Part shown: positions 9,301 through 16,793 of the stretch, one piece after another
How the letters are laid out: each line of letters opens with the position of its first letter
How positions within the stretch are numbered: the first letter of the stretch is position 1
NCBI GenBank assembly: GCA_934132805.1
Contig: CAKPAB010000015.1
Span: forward strand, 1-27,764
Length of the DNA stretch: 27,764 nucleotides
Reading direction: 5' to 3'
DNA from: an uncultured Clostridia bacterium
GTDB taxonomy: Bacteria; Bacillota; Clostridia; TANB77; CAG-508
Translations under genes and position numbers: made by a program
The notes under the pieces: generated by a model
Told to the model about the DNA's origin: nothing
Database searches by the model: none
The model's input: the letters and a program-made list of their open reading frames with translations, nothing else

Positions 9301-11266
9301 TAACTTCTGTAACTCTTTCTGGGATGTGTCTTTCAGGATTTACAAAACAACTGAATTCATCTATTACTTCTTTATTTTTAACTTTCATTATTCCTATTTC
9401 TGTAATTCTGTCATTTGTTGCTGAAAATCCTGTTGTTTCTAAGTCAAGTACGCAATATGTTGCATCTATGTTTTGTCCTTTTCCATTATAAATTGATTTT
9501 GTGTTATCTGGTGCTAAATATGCTTCTACACCATATATTACTTTGATGTCTGGATTGTCGTCACCTACTAAGTGATATGCTTCTGGGAATGCTTGTGCAA
9601 CTCCATGGTCTGTTATCGCTATTGATTTCATTCCCCATTTCATTGCTCTTTTTATTAAGTCTGTTGCTGATGTTACTGCGTCCATTTGGCTCATTTTAGT
9701 GTGCATGTGTAACTCTACCCTTTTTACTTCTGCGTTGTCTTGTCTTACTTCTTTTTTAACACCTGTACTTTCTACAATGGTATTTGCCATAACTGTAAGT
9801 TCACCAGAGAATGTGTCCATTTGTGCATTTCCTTCAATTTTTACGCCTTTTACACTACCCATTCTTTTTATTATTTTTTTAGCTTTTCCTTTTTCTAAAA
9901 ATGCTTTACATGTAAGTGTACTTGTTCCGTCATATAGGTCAAAACTTAATAATGTTTTTCCAGATTTTAATTCTCTATCTTCCATAAAGATAATTTCACC
10001 ATCTAATGAAACTGCTCCATCTTCTGGACCTAGTTCTGAAACTTTTGCAAGTGGTGCTGTTATGTTCATTGTTTTTCCTAAGATTAATGGTGTATCTTCT
10101 TCTTCCTCTTCTGATGGTAGTTCTGGTATGTTGTTTTCTATTTGTTTTATTGTGTTTGCAATTACTGTTACATCTCCTGCATATGTGTCAAGCCCTGCTT
10201 TTCCTGTAACTTTTATTCCTTTTGCTTGCTCTATTTGTGTTTTTATATCATTTCCTTCTTTGATGTCTTTAGCAAATGATTTGCATGTCATTGTTCCTGT
10301 TCCATCATATAGGTCAATTATAAGCATTCCTTTTCCTGATTTTGTTTCTCTACATTCAACTGTTAACACTCTTCCTTCTAGTGTTACCCTACCATCATTT
10401 GCTGTGATGTCTTTTATTTTGATTAGTTTTTCTTTTGCTTTTGATGGTTTTCCCATTATGTATTTTTGTTCTTCTATAACGGCATTATCTAATTCTATGT
10501 CTTCTGACATTGCTCCCATTTCTTCCATTGGGATATAGTCTCCGTCTTGTGGTGGCATGTAGTCTGGGTCATTAAATTCTGGTACTCCGTTTGAGGCATT
10601 ATTTGGGTTGTGTACAGAATTCGTATTATTTGATGTTGAGTTTGGATAGTTTGGAGTATTTGTAGTGTGTTGTCCATTTTCTTGTTCTTCACTGTTTTCT
10701 GGAATATATGCAACGGTTTGTTTTATTGCATTTTCTTCCATTTCTTTAATTTTCTTTTCATGTTGTATTTCCGCTTCTTGTGGTAATATTTCTTCTAGTT
10801 CTATTTTGTATTCTTTTCCATATAGTTTTTTTATTACATTTTCTAGCTCTTTATCTGTTTTTTTGGCTTTTAAAAAGTCTGCTCCTCTTATATGCATTTT
10901 TACATTTATTATATTGTCATTTATTTCAACATCACTTTTCATTAGTAACATTGGTTTCATTAGTGGATATTTGTGTGCCATATAGCATATGATGTTTTTC
11001 CATTCTTCTTTTATTGATTTTAGTTGTGTGTCTTTTTGGTAGTGAATTGTCATATCTATGTTTGAAAAGTGGAATCTTTCTATTAGGAATTTTTCAAAAT
11101 ACCATATGTCTTTTACTTCCATGTATTCGTCTATTTCTAGTATAATTCCGAGTGTGTTTGTCTTTTTTATTACGTTTAGTGCTGTTATATGTGCTTCTTT
11201 TATGTTTGCTTTTGTTTCGTAGTCACTGAATATTTCTTTTACTTTTTTTGCTTTTTTTTCTGTCAT
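6368..11266 (-). CDS. polC: DNA polymerase III alpha subunit, PolC type, with duplicated OB fold
   Basis: The replicative polymerase of low-G+C Gram-positives, with proofreading built in. Domain order: N-terminal domain about 1-160; Asn/Pro-rich linker about 185-250; OB fold about 285-375; a second, clearly similar OB fold about 407-500; PHP domain (VELHMHTKMSQMDA at 517); a DEDD exonuclease inserted in it (DLETTG at 608, HNANFD at 691, HRALDDVDTT at 749); zinc site C1098, C1101, C1122, C1125; catalytic DIDLNF at 1151; C-terminal QLSLFG, a beta-clamp binding motif. At 1632 residues it exceeds the usual roughly 1430-1470, and the linker and second OB fold account for this. AGGGG precedes the ATG by 9 bases or so. 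The gene is intact. It lies downstream of the uppS-cdsA-rseP group, as in many Firmicutes, but separated by four other genes. Confidence 0.98.
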   Translation of the reverse strand: MTEKKAKKVKEIFSDYETKANIKEAHITALNVIKKTNTLGIILEIDEYMEVKDIWYFEKFLIERFHFSNIDMTIHYQKDTQLKSIKEEWKNIICYMAHKYPLMKPMLLMKSDVEINDNIINVKMHIRGADFLKAKKTDKELENVIKKLYGKEYKIELEEILPQEAEIQHEKKIKEMEENAIKQTVAYIPENSEEQENGQHTTNTPNYPNSTSNNTNSVHNPNNASNGVPEFNDPDYMPPQDGDYIPMEEMGAMSEDIELDNAVIEEQKYIMGKPSKAKEKLIKIKDITANDGRVTLEGRVLTVECRETKSGKGMLIIDLYDGTGTMTCKSFAKDIKEGNDIKTQIEQAKGIKVTGKAGLDTYAGDVTVIANTIKQIENNIPELPSEEEEEDTPLILGKTMNITAPLAKVSELGPEDGAVSLDGEIIFMEDRELKSGKTLLSFDLYDGTSTLTCKAFLEKGKAKKIIKRMGSVKGVKIEGNAQMDTFSGELTVMANTIVESTGVKKEVRQDNAEVKRVELHMHTKMSQMDAVTSATDLIKRAMKWGMKSIAITDHGVAQAFPEAYHLVGDDNPDIKVIYGVEAYLAPDNTKSIYNGKGQNIDATYCVLDLETTGFSATNDRITEIGIMKVKNKEVIDEFSCFVNPERHIPERVTEVTNISDDMVKDAETIEKVFPKMLEFLGDQNETVIVAHNANFDVGFLKQNAKRLGYDFDYSYLDTLSLAKDLFPDYKKYKLGKIAENLGIKVEVAHRALDDVDTTVKVFNVMIDMLKEKGAQKLEDIDNVAADPVAKAEEYKKLKTYHAIILAKNYVGLRNLYRLISFSHVNYFYRKPRILKSLYKKYSEGLILGSACEAGELYQAIEQGRPDEEIEAIANDYDYLEIQPTGNNEFLIRNGKVRDVEDLRDINRKIVALGEKLNKLVVATCDVHFMDPQDEIYRRILEAGQKYDDADNQAPLYLRTTEEMLEEFSYLGEEKAYEVVVTNTNKISDMCEQISPISPEKCPPHIPGCEEDIKNIAYKKAHELYGDPLPKIVQDRLDKELDSIISNGYSVMYIIAQKLVWKSNEDGYIVGSRGSVGSSLAAFMTGITEVNSLQPHYRCPNCKYSEFEDYGVGNGFDLPDKDCPKCGHKLAKDGMDIPFETFLGFNGDKEPDIDLNFSGEYQAKAHKYTEVIFGKGTTFKAGTVGTVAEKTAFGYVRGYYEDRGIPMNRAEIQRLSQGCTGIKRTTGQHPGGIIVVPKGREIYEFTPVQHPADDANSDIITTHFDYHSIDGNLLKLDILGHDDPTVIRMLQDLTGIAPTEIPLDDKETMSIFNSTEALGVTPEQIHSQVGTYGIPEYGTKFARGMLLDTKPTTFDELIRLSGLSHGTDVWLGNAQSLIEQGIVTLQEAICCRDDIMIYLIKKGLPPDKSFKIMEAVRKGKVAKGKEPKWKDEYIPLMKEHDVPDWYIKSCEKIKYMFPKAHAAAYVTNAFRIAWFKVHIPLAYYAAYFSIRAKAFDASCMIFGKEKVKNKMKEIEMKNQKKEATKAELDMYDDLEIVLEMYERGFEFLPVDLYESEATKFKVQENKLRPPLNSIPGFGGVAAQGIVEARKDGKFMSIDDLKIRAKIGASGADLLKEFGCLDGMSQSNQLSLFG

Positions 11267-11354
11267 TTTTTTCGCCCCTTTTATGTCTTTTTGCCTTCTT
11301 TTTTCTTTTGTTCTATTTTATCATATTTTGTTTTTTTGTTAAAGCGAACATATC

Positions 11355-11379
11355 AAAAAAAACACAAAAATATTTTGTG
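11355..11379 (-). terminator. Intrinsic terminator of the prepilin-like gene
   Basis: The stem CACAAAA (11363-11369) / TTTTGTG (11373-11379) is followed on the minus strand by eight T residues (11355-11362). It is 51 bases past the stop of the 11430-12584 gene and upstream of polC. Confidence 0.6.
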
Positions 11380-11429
11380 CTTTTTTGTAATTCATATTTT
11401 ACAGAAAATGTTTTTTTATGTTTTTTTAT

Positions 11430-12584
11430 TTATTTTAAATATAAAATTGGTCTAAATCCAACGTGTTCTGCTGTTCCATTTGTGTATCCTGAATTACGAG
11501 TAATTGAAGAAAAAAAGTCATAATAGTAACTTCCTCCTCTACCTATGCATGGTGTATTGCTACTTGTAGTAGTCTCTGTTGTCCATTCCCAAACATTACT
11601 TGCTATATCATATATATTGCATTCTATATCATTATCTGTTCCTTTTGCCAAAAATTCTTTATTTAGGCTTGCTTGATATGCATATTTTGTTTGTGCTGTA
11701 AATTTTTGTATAAATAGTATTGTTGTTTCCCACGCATAACTATTTATTAAATCACTTGTAAAGTTTGCGCTATTGTACATGTTTTGTGCAAGTTTTGCTG
11801 CCTGTGGTTGTGTTACTAAATTATAAACATTATCTTCTTTTTTCTCAGTAATTTGAGTTAATGGCTCTGTATATGCAGTTCTTTCTACGTTAGTTCTTGC
11901 TTCGTATCTTCCTATATAATATCCCCCATTTTTTAATACGCTTTCTTTAAATTCACTTAGGTTTTTTGAGATTACATTTCCATAATTTAGTAGCTCTGTT
12001 TTTTTATTTCCACGGTCTTCTTCTATTCCTTCACTTCCTTCTGTAGGAATTTCTTCTCCTGTTTCACTTTTAAAGTAATATCTTCCAAGATTTATTGTTA
12101 TATCTGTTCCATCTTCTTTTTTTATATTGCCTATAGGTACCCATACAAATTGGCTTCCATTTGTTGCTGTTTTACTCCCATCTTCATTTACTGTTGCATC
12201 TTCTATAACGATTCCTTTGTCTACTGTTGTTGCGTTATTTGTTGTATCATTTACTATAATTTTGAATCCTGCAGGTACTACAATTATATTTTCGTTTTCA
12301 TCTTTTACTATTGTATTTGTTTCTTTGCTTAAAACTTTATTTATTTTATCTTCTGTCATTTTCTCTGCTATATTTTCATTTAAGTTTTTTTCATATTCTG
12401 TTAGTAATTTTTGTTCATCTAATTCTGCATTTTCCATTTTTTCTTTTGCTTCTTGTGTTTTTTCAAATATACCTGTATTTTTTAAACTTGATATTGATAT
12501 TCCTGCTAATATTAATAATATAATTATTGTAACTACTAACACTACTAGTGTTATTCCCTGCATGTTTTTATATCTCTTTTTCAT
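11430..12584 (-). CDS. Prepilin-like N-terminus fused to FGE/SUMF1-like domain, secreted
   Basis: A 384-residue protein. Residues 1-30 (MKKRYKNMQG then ITLVVLVVTIIILLILAG) form a type IV prepilin-type signal: a basic leader ending in Gly, then a hydrophobic helix. The usual Glu at position +5 is Val. A charged coiled-coil stretch (about 40-80) follows. The C-terminal half resembles the formylglycine-generating-enzyme/C-type-lectin fold: FVWVPIGN, GGYYIGRYEA, IYDIASNVWEWTTE, RGGSYYYD and a final VGFRPILYLK. The copper-binding cysteine pair of active FGE is not evident, so a structural or binding role at the cell surface is more likely than catalysis. GAAGG precedes the ATG. It has a strong promoter (12617-12645) and is divergent from an HTH gene. 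Confidence 0.85.
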   Translation of the reverse strand: MKKRYKNMQGITLVVLVVTIIILLILAGISISSLKNTGIFEKTQEAKEKMENAELDEQKLLTEYEKNLNENIAEKMTEDKINKVLSKETNTIVKDENENIIVVPAGFKIIVNDTTNNATTVDKGIVIEDATVNEDGSKTATNGSQFVWVPIGNIKKEDGTDITINLGRYYFKSETGEEIPTEGSEGIEEDRGNKKTELLNYGNVISKNLSEFKESVLKNGGYYIGRYEARTNVERTAYTEPLTQITEKKEDNVYNLVTQPQAAKLAQNMYNSANFTSDLINSYAWETTILFIQKFTAQTKYAYQASLNKEFLAKGTDNDIECNIYDIASNVWEWTTETTTSSNTPCIGRGGSYYYDFFSSITRNSGYTNGTAEHVGFRPILYLK

Positions 12585-12616
12585 TTTTTATTTTCCTTCT
12601 TATGTACTTTTAATTT

Positions 12617-12645
12617 ATTTTATATTATTTTCGCACCAGTGTCAA
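12617..12645 (-). promoter_or_regulatory. Sigma-A promoter of the prepilin-like gene
   Basis: TTGACA (12640-12645) and TAAAAT (12617-12622) on the minus strand are separated by 17 bases. The leader to the ATG is about 30 bases. Confidence 0.7.
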
Positions 12646-12676
12646 TATTTAATTTTAAATTTCTAATATAATTTAT

Positions 12677-12705
12677 TTGTTAAATTACATTTTACAATTC
12701 ATAAT
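12677..12705 (+). promoter_or_regulatory. Candidate promoter of the HTH gene
   Basis: TTGTTA (12677-12682) and CATAAT (12700-12705) are spaced by 17 bases, upstream of the plus-strand HTH gene. The divergent prepilin promoter starts only 31 bases away, so one bound repressor could affect both. Confidence 0.45.
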
Positions 12706-12757
12706 TATGCATTTATTGATATTTTATTAAAGTTGAAAATTGGAAAGGAATTTTGTT

Positions 12758-13027
12758 ATGAATAACTCTGGAAAGTATGAAAATAATTTAAATATCATTG
12801 GCCCTATTTTACATGAAAAAAGAAAAGAAAAAAATTTATCTTTTGAGCAGTTGTCAAATAAGTTATTATTACTTGGTGTAAATATACCTGTAACTTGTTT
12901 GCATAGAATAGAAAACAATCAACGTACTGTTAGAGACTACGAATTGTGTGCTTTGTCTATTGCTTTAGATATTAATATATCTGAATTGCTTATGCCTTTT
13001 ATAAATAAATTAAATTCGTTAAAATAA
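12758..13027 (+). CDS. Small XRE/Cro-type helix-turn-helix DNA-binding protein
   Basis: The only plus-strand gene in the window, 89 residues. Its body fits an HTH_3/XRE fold: IIGPILHEKRKEKNLSFEQL (helices 1-2), LGVNIPVTCLHRIENNQRT (recognition helix region with the characteristic 'IE-N' turn), then SIALDINISELLMPF, the closing helices seen in clostridial XRE proteins. There is no additional sensor domain. I set the start at the ATG at 12758, which is preceded by GGAAAGGAA. An upstream in-frame TTG at 12740 lies ahead of that site. It is divergent from the prepilin/FGE-like gene and ends in a terminator shared with the converging propeller gene. A local autoregulator of the divergent pair is plausible, not shown. 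Confidence 0.85.
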   Translation: MNNSGKYENNLNIIGPILHEKRKEKNLSFEQLSNKLLLLGVNIPVTCLHRIENNQRTVRDYELCALSIALDINISELLMPFINKLNSLK

Positions 13028-13033
13028 TACTCT

Positions 13034-13079
13034 AAAAAAATCGGGATTTGGAGTTGTGACTCCTTAATCCCGATTTTTT
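13034..13079. terminator. Bidirectional intrinsic terminator between converging genes
   Basis: AAAAAAATCGGGAT (13034-13047) pairs with ATCCCGATTTTTT (13067-13079), and an inner GGAGT/ACTCC stem is present. T runs occur on both strands. It serves the plus-strand HTH gene and the minus-strand propeller gene, and overlaps the latter's stop codon. Confidence 0.9.
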
Positions 13080-14250
13080 ATAATGCTATTTTTTCTATTT
13101 TTATTTCTTCTAAATTAGAATCATCAATTTTATATCCATAACCTCCTAAGAAATATCTATAATTTTTATAATCTTCTGAATTTTGTTGTTCTCCATCTTT
13201 CAAATTTATAATAGATATTCCATTATCTTTGTTACCAGTATATATTTTATCATTTATAATATAATTTAAATATGTTCCAAAATCAGCATATTGTCCTATT
13301 TCATTTGCAGTTGCATCATTTTTTATTTCAAATAAAGTATATTTTTCATCTATTGATCCATCATCTAGTCTCTTTCTAATGTTTATATATGTTTTTCCTG
13401 CATATGTTTTTACTTCTCCAAAATATCCTACTAATATATCTTCTTTTGTTTCCAAATTTAATATATGTTTTGCTTCTTGTTCTGCATAATCTATGTATGT
13501 TAAATAATTATCATCTACTGTTAATACAAATTTTCTTCCTTGTGTTAATTCTACTTCATTGCTTCCATCTATATCTATTTGATACATTTTTCTATTTTGT
13601 GTTGTATAATATATTTTATTATTATTTATAATAAAATAGTTTTTTATCTTTTCTGCGATATTTGTTATATTACTTCCGTCTTTTTCCATAGAGCATAATG
13701 TACCTTGTGGATTTTGATTTATGCTGTCATATCCAATTTGATTTACAAAATATATTTTATTTTCTGTAATCCATATTTGTAAAGAGGCACCTTCATAAAT
13801 TTTTGTGATATTTCCTTCTAAATCTATTTTGTAGATTCCTTTTCCTCTATAGTAATATGGTATTGCATATATATTTTCTCCGTCAAAATATATTTTTTCT
13901 GCTCCATCTGGAAGTTCTGCTATTTTTTTTGTTGTATTTTCTTCTGTGTTAGATGTGTATATGCTGTTATTTTGCTCTTCATAAAATACTGCAGTTGTGC
14001 CTATTTTGCAGAATGTTCCTCCTTTTTGCATACTTGTTTGTTTTTCTTCTTTCTCGAGTTCTTCGTTGTTTGCTGTATTTGTATTAGATATTATAGTATT
14101 ATTTTCATTTTGTAGATTGTCGTTTGTCTGGCTTGCTTCATAGTTCACTGTTTCTACTTTGTTTGGGTTTATAATTACTATTACAATTGCAATTATCATT
14201 AATATTGCTAATATAATTCCTAATATTATATTTCCTTTTTTATCTCCCAT
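13078..14250 (-). CDS. Membrane-anchored beta-propeller protein (DUF5050-like)
   Basis: A 390-residue protein with an N-terminal hydrophobic anchor at about residues 8-27 (IILGIILAILMIIAIVIVII). A polar linker to about residue 80 follows, then repeated strands typical of a beta-propeller: KIYFDGENIYAIPYY, GIYKIDLEGNITKIYEG, ITENKIYFVNQ, NNKIYYTTQNRKMYQIDIDG and similar. The repeats follow the pattern 'x-IYY..-DGSN-..L' seen in DUF5050-type proteins. No catalytic residues are visible. It is expected to face outwards and may bind a ligand or partner. It follows rseP with a 69-base gap on the same strand. GGAAGG lies about 12 bases before the ATG, a little far. The specific role is unknown. Confidence 0.8.
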   Translation of the reverse strand: MGDKKGNIILGIILAILMIIAIVIVIINPNKVETVNYEASQTNDNLQNENNTIISNTNTANNEELEKEEKQTSMQKGGTFCKIGTTAVFYEEQNNSIYTSNTEENTTKKIAELPDGAEKIYFDGENIYAIPYYYRGKGIYKIDLEGNITKIYEGASLQIWITENKIYFVNQIGYDSINQNPQGTLCSMEKDGSNITNIAEKIKNYFIINNNKIYYTTQNRKMYQIDIDGSNEVELTQGRKFVLTVDDNYLTYIDYAEQEAKHILNLETKEDILVGYFGEVKTYAGKTYINIRKRLDDGSIDEKYTLFEIKNDATANEIGQYADFGTYLNYIINDKIYTGNKDNGISIINLKDGEQQNSEDYKNYRYFLGGYGYKIDDSNLEEIKIEKIAL

Positions 14251-14319
14251 TTTAATTTTTTTCCTTCCTTAAGGCACAAGTCTAATTTGAAAAGATTTTT
14301 GTTTTATGATTTTGCCTTA

Positions 14320-15100
14320 TTAAAATATTCTTAAGATGTCATTATATGTTATATATAATGATAATGCTATTAAAATTGAAAAGCCTATTAATTGTATATT
14401 TATTTCTGTTTTTTCATTTAATGGCTTTCTTCTAATTGCTTCTATTATTAGCAATAAAATTTTTCCGCCATCTAGTGCAGGTATTGGCAATAAATTTGTT
14501 ACTCCTAATGATACTGAGATTAGTGCTAACATATATAAAAATTCTCTTATTCCACTTGTTTTAGATACTACTCCTGATATTCCAACAGGCCCCATCATTT
14601 GGTCTGCACTTATTCCTCCTGTGAATATCATTTTGATGCTCTCTGCTATTGAGATTATTAATTCTTTTGTTGTTCTTCCTGCATATATTAGATGATTTGT
14701 TAAATTGTTTTCTGTTTCTTTAAAGCTTATATCTAAGTAATATGCTGGACTTGTTGATGTTAAAATGAAATATATAACTATTCCAAATATTATATTTACT
14801 GTTGCTCCTGCTGCTACAATTGCAATTCTTTTTGGTATACTTGATTTTGAAAAAGAGCCTTCATTTTCTGACCTTTCTTCTTCTCCTTCCATACTGCAAA
14901 ATCCTCCGTAATGGTATGAGTCTTAATGCGTATCTGGTTTCTTTTCCTTGTTTTTTCCATATTGTTGGTCCAAATCCTATTGCGAATTCGTTCACTTTTA
15001 CTTTGCATAATTTTGCTACTATTAAGTGCCCTCCTTCGTGTATTAATATAAGAAAGCCTAATAAAAATATTATTTTTATGGCTGATAATATTATTGTCAA
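14320..15100 (-). CDS. rseP: Site-2 zinc metalloprotease RseP/RasP-like, split by a +1 frameshift, lacking PDZ
   Basis: An intramembrane protease that cleaves anti-sigma factors and signal peptides. The first frame (from a TTG at 15100 with GGGGGAG upstream) carries HEGGH at residues 21-25, the zinc-binding HExxH, and runs to RLIPL. The second frame supplies GGF and continues MEGEEE, helices, and NLLPIPALDGGK with the LDG zinc ligand. One extra C (complement of g14908) separates the frames. Removing it gives a 259-residue product with both motifs in order. Read without a shift, the first frame ends at 14861 and loses the LDG motif. The region between membrane helices where family members carry a PDZ domain is only about 20 residues. 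It follows cdsA by 23 bases. It is either a pseudogene, a sequence error, or translated by frameshifting. Confidence 0.85.
14904..14911 (-). other. +1 shift site in rseP (TTA CGG A)
   Basis: On the minus strand the zero frame reads CCA-TTA-CGG-AGG. Homology resumes one base later as GGA-GGA-TTT, restoring the conserved LGGF. The supernumerary base is the C at 14908. The zero-frame codon at the shift is CGG, a codon not otherwise found in frame in this window apart from recD2. Confidence 0.8.
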
Positions 15101-15123
15101 ATTTGCTCCCCCAATCTCAATTT

Positions 15124-15927
15124 TTAAATTATTGTGAATAACATATATGCAAAAGGTGCTATGAATAAAACACTGTCTATTCTATCTAGCATACCGCCAT
15201 GACCTGGTAATAGATTGCTATAGTCTTTTATGTCTACATATCTTTTTATACATGACGCGGAAAAATCTCCTAATTGTCCTATTAGGCTTAATACTATTCC
15301 TGATATTACAATTGTTAGATATGAATATTCAAATGAAAAATAATTGTTTAAAATATATGTATAGATTAATGCTAATATTGTTGCTCCTATAGTTCCTGCA
15401 ATGCATCCTTCTATTGATTTTTTTGGACTTACTTTACTGAATTTGTGTTTCCCAAATTTGCATCCTATGCAATAGGCAAAGACATCTGTTCCCCATGATG
15501 CTATAAATATATATCCTAGTAATATTTTTCCGCTTTGCATTTTGTCTATCATAGTTAAAAATGATAAAAATGTTGGTATATAGCATATCCCTAATAATGT
15601 ATATGCCATGTCTTTAAATGTTATCTTCATGTCTGTTGCAATTACTTGTGCAAATAGTATTAGTAACATGCATGGTATTGAATACATTAATGTTGTGGAT
15701 AATTTTTCTTTTAATATAATGCTTGGTAAAAATACTATTATACAACTTAGATAGGCTACCCATTTTATAGGTTTGCTTACTTTTGAGATTGCTCCTAAGT
15801 ATTCATGCATTGCTACTGTTGCTATAATTGTAAATAATATTCCTGTTATTATATTGCTTGGTATTAATAGAATTATTACAAGTGCTATAGCTACTATAAT
15901 TCCTGATGTTATTCTTTTTAAATTCAT
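15124..15927 (-). CDS. cdsA: Phosphatidate cytidylyltransferase
   Basis: Makes CDP-diacylglycerol from phosphatidate and CTP in the membrane, the branch point of phospholipid synthesis. The 267-residue protein is mostly hydrophobic, with about seven to eight membrane segments. The conserved middle SWGTDVFAYCIGCKFGKHK and KVSPKKSIEG are present. The C-terminal signature is GQLGDFSASCIKRYVDIKDY followed by LLPGHGGMLDRIDS, with the metal- and CTP-binding acidic residues. AAAGGA precedes the ATG. It lies between uppS (62 bases upstream) and rseP (23 bases downstream), the usual Firmicutes order, except that dxr, often found here, is missing. Confidence 0.96.
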   Translation of the reverse strand: MNLKRITSGIIVAIALVIILLIPSNIITGILFTIIATVAMHEYLGAISKVSKPIKWVAYLSCIIVFLPSIILKEKLSTTLMYSIPCMLLILFAQVIATDMKITFKDMAYTLLGICYIPTFLSFLTMIDKMQSGKILLGYIFIASWGTDVFAYCIGCKFGKHKFSKVSPKKSIEGCIAGTIGATILALIYTYILNNYFSFEYSYLTIVISGIVLSLIGQLGDFSASCIKRYVDIKDYSNLLPGHGGMLDRIDSVLFIAPFAYMLFTII

Positions 15928-15989
15928 ATTTTTCCTTTCTCTCCTCTTCGCTTGTTTATCTTTCTATTTTTAAATTTTGCTTATAAATT

Positions 15990-16697
15990 TTATTTTGCTC
16001 CGAATTTTCTGTTTCTTTTTTGATACATTTCTATTGCATCGTCTAAGTCTTCTTCGTTAAAATCTGGCCAATTTTTGTCTATAAATAAAAATTCTGTATA
16101 TGCTAGTTGCCAAGGTAAAAAATTGCTTAAACGTATTTCTCCACTTGTTCTTATTAATAAATCTGGGTCTGGTTGGTTTACTGTGTATAAATTGTTAGAT
16201 ATCATTTGTTCTGTTATTTCTTCAATTTCAATTTCTTTATTTGCAACTTTTTGAGCAATCTTTTTTACAGCTTGTGTTATTTCGTCTCTTCCTCCATAAT
16301 TTAATGCAATATTGAATACTATTCCTGTATTGTCTTTTGTTCTATCCATACATTTGTCTATGCTTTTTTGCATTTTTTCTGATAGCCCTTGTCTATTTCC
16401 AATTATTTTTACTTTTATATTTTCTGAATCTGCTCTTTTGCTATAATCATCTAAATAACTTTGAAATAAACTCATTAATGCTGTTACTTCTTCTGTTGTT
16501 CTTTTCCAGTTTTCTGTTGAAAATGCATAAACTGTTATGTGTTTTATTCCTATTTTGTTTGCATATCTAACTATTTTTTCTAGTGTTTTTGCTCCTTCTT
16601 TATGGCCAAAACTTACTGGCATTCCTTTGCTCTTTGCCCATCTTCTATTCCCGTCCATTATTATTGCAATATGTTTTGGTAAATTTTCTTGGTCCAT
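15990..16697 (-). CDS. uppS: Undecaprenyl diphosphate synthase (cis-prenyltransferase)
   Basis: Condenses isopentenyl diphosphate onto farnesyl diphosphate to make the C55 lipid carrier for peptidoglycan and other wall polymers. The 235-residue protein begins with HIAIIMDGNRRWAK, where Asp15 is the catalytic magnesium ligand. It has FSTENWKR, a long central helix region, and DLLIRTSGEIRLSNFLPWQ with the pyrophosphate-binding arginines. I chose the ATG at 16697 because AGGAGG lies 6 bases upstream. A longer frame starts at a TTG at 16718 that is inside the palindromic repeat. The substrate-producing prenyl synthase is encoded immediately upstream, so the two steps are adjacent. cdsA follows on the same strand. 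Confidence 0.97.
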   Translation of the reverse strand: MDQENLPKHIAIIMDGNRRWAKSKGMPVSFGHKEGAKTLEKIVRYANKIGIKHITVYAFSTENWKRTTEEVTALMSLFQSYLDDYSKRADSENIKVKIIGNRQGLSEKMQKSIDKCMDRTKDNTGIVFNIALNYGGRDEITQAVKKIAQKVANKEIEIEEITEQMISNNLYTVNQPDPDLLIRTSGEIRLSNFLPWQLAYTEFLFIDKNWPDFNEEDLDDAIEMYQKRNRKFGAK

Positions 16698-16711
16698 TTT
16701 GTTCCTCCTGC

Positions 16712-16790
16712 CTGTCAAAAGGGACGCCCCTTTTTGACAGATTTTTCTTTTCTATCTTTTTCTGTCAAAAAAGGGCGTCCCTTTTGACAG
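16712..16790. repeat. Pair of 29-bp GGGACG-type palindromes in inverted arrangement
   Basis: Two copies, 16712-16740 and 16762-16790, each begin CTGTCAAAA and end TTTTGACAG with a GGG-CG-CCC core, so each is a near-palindrome. The two are also reverse complements of each other with one mismatch, separated by 21 bases. They fill the gap between the ispA stop and the uppS ribosome binding site and could form either two hairpins or one long stem. Confidence 0.85.
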
Positions 16791-16793
16791 ATT

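Noticed and set aside
9699..10538. 279-residue Ser/Phe-rich plus-strand ORF
   Set aside because: Antisense shadow of the polC OB-fold region.
14861..15100. 79-residue standalone protein, and a separate 190-residue gene beginning at 14892
   Set aside because: Together they make one RseP with both zinc motifs. The GGAGG before the internal ATG encodes the conserved Gly-Gly and is likely coincidental.
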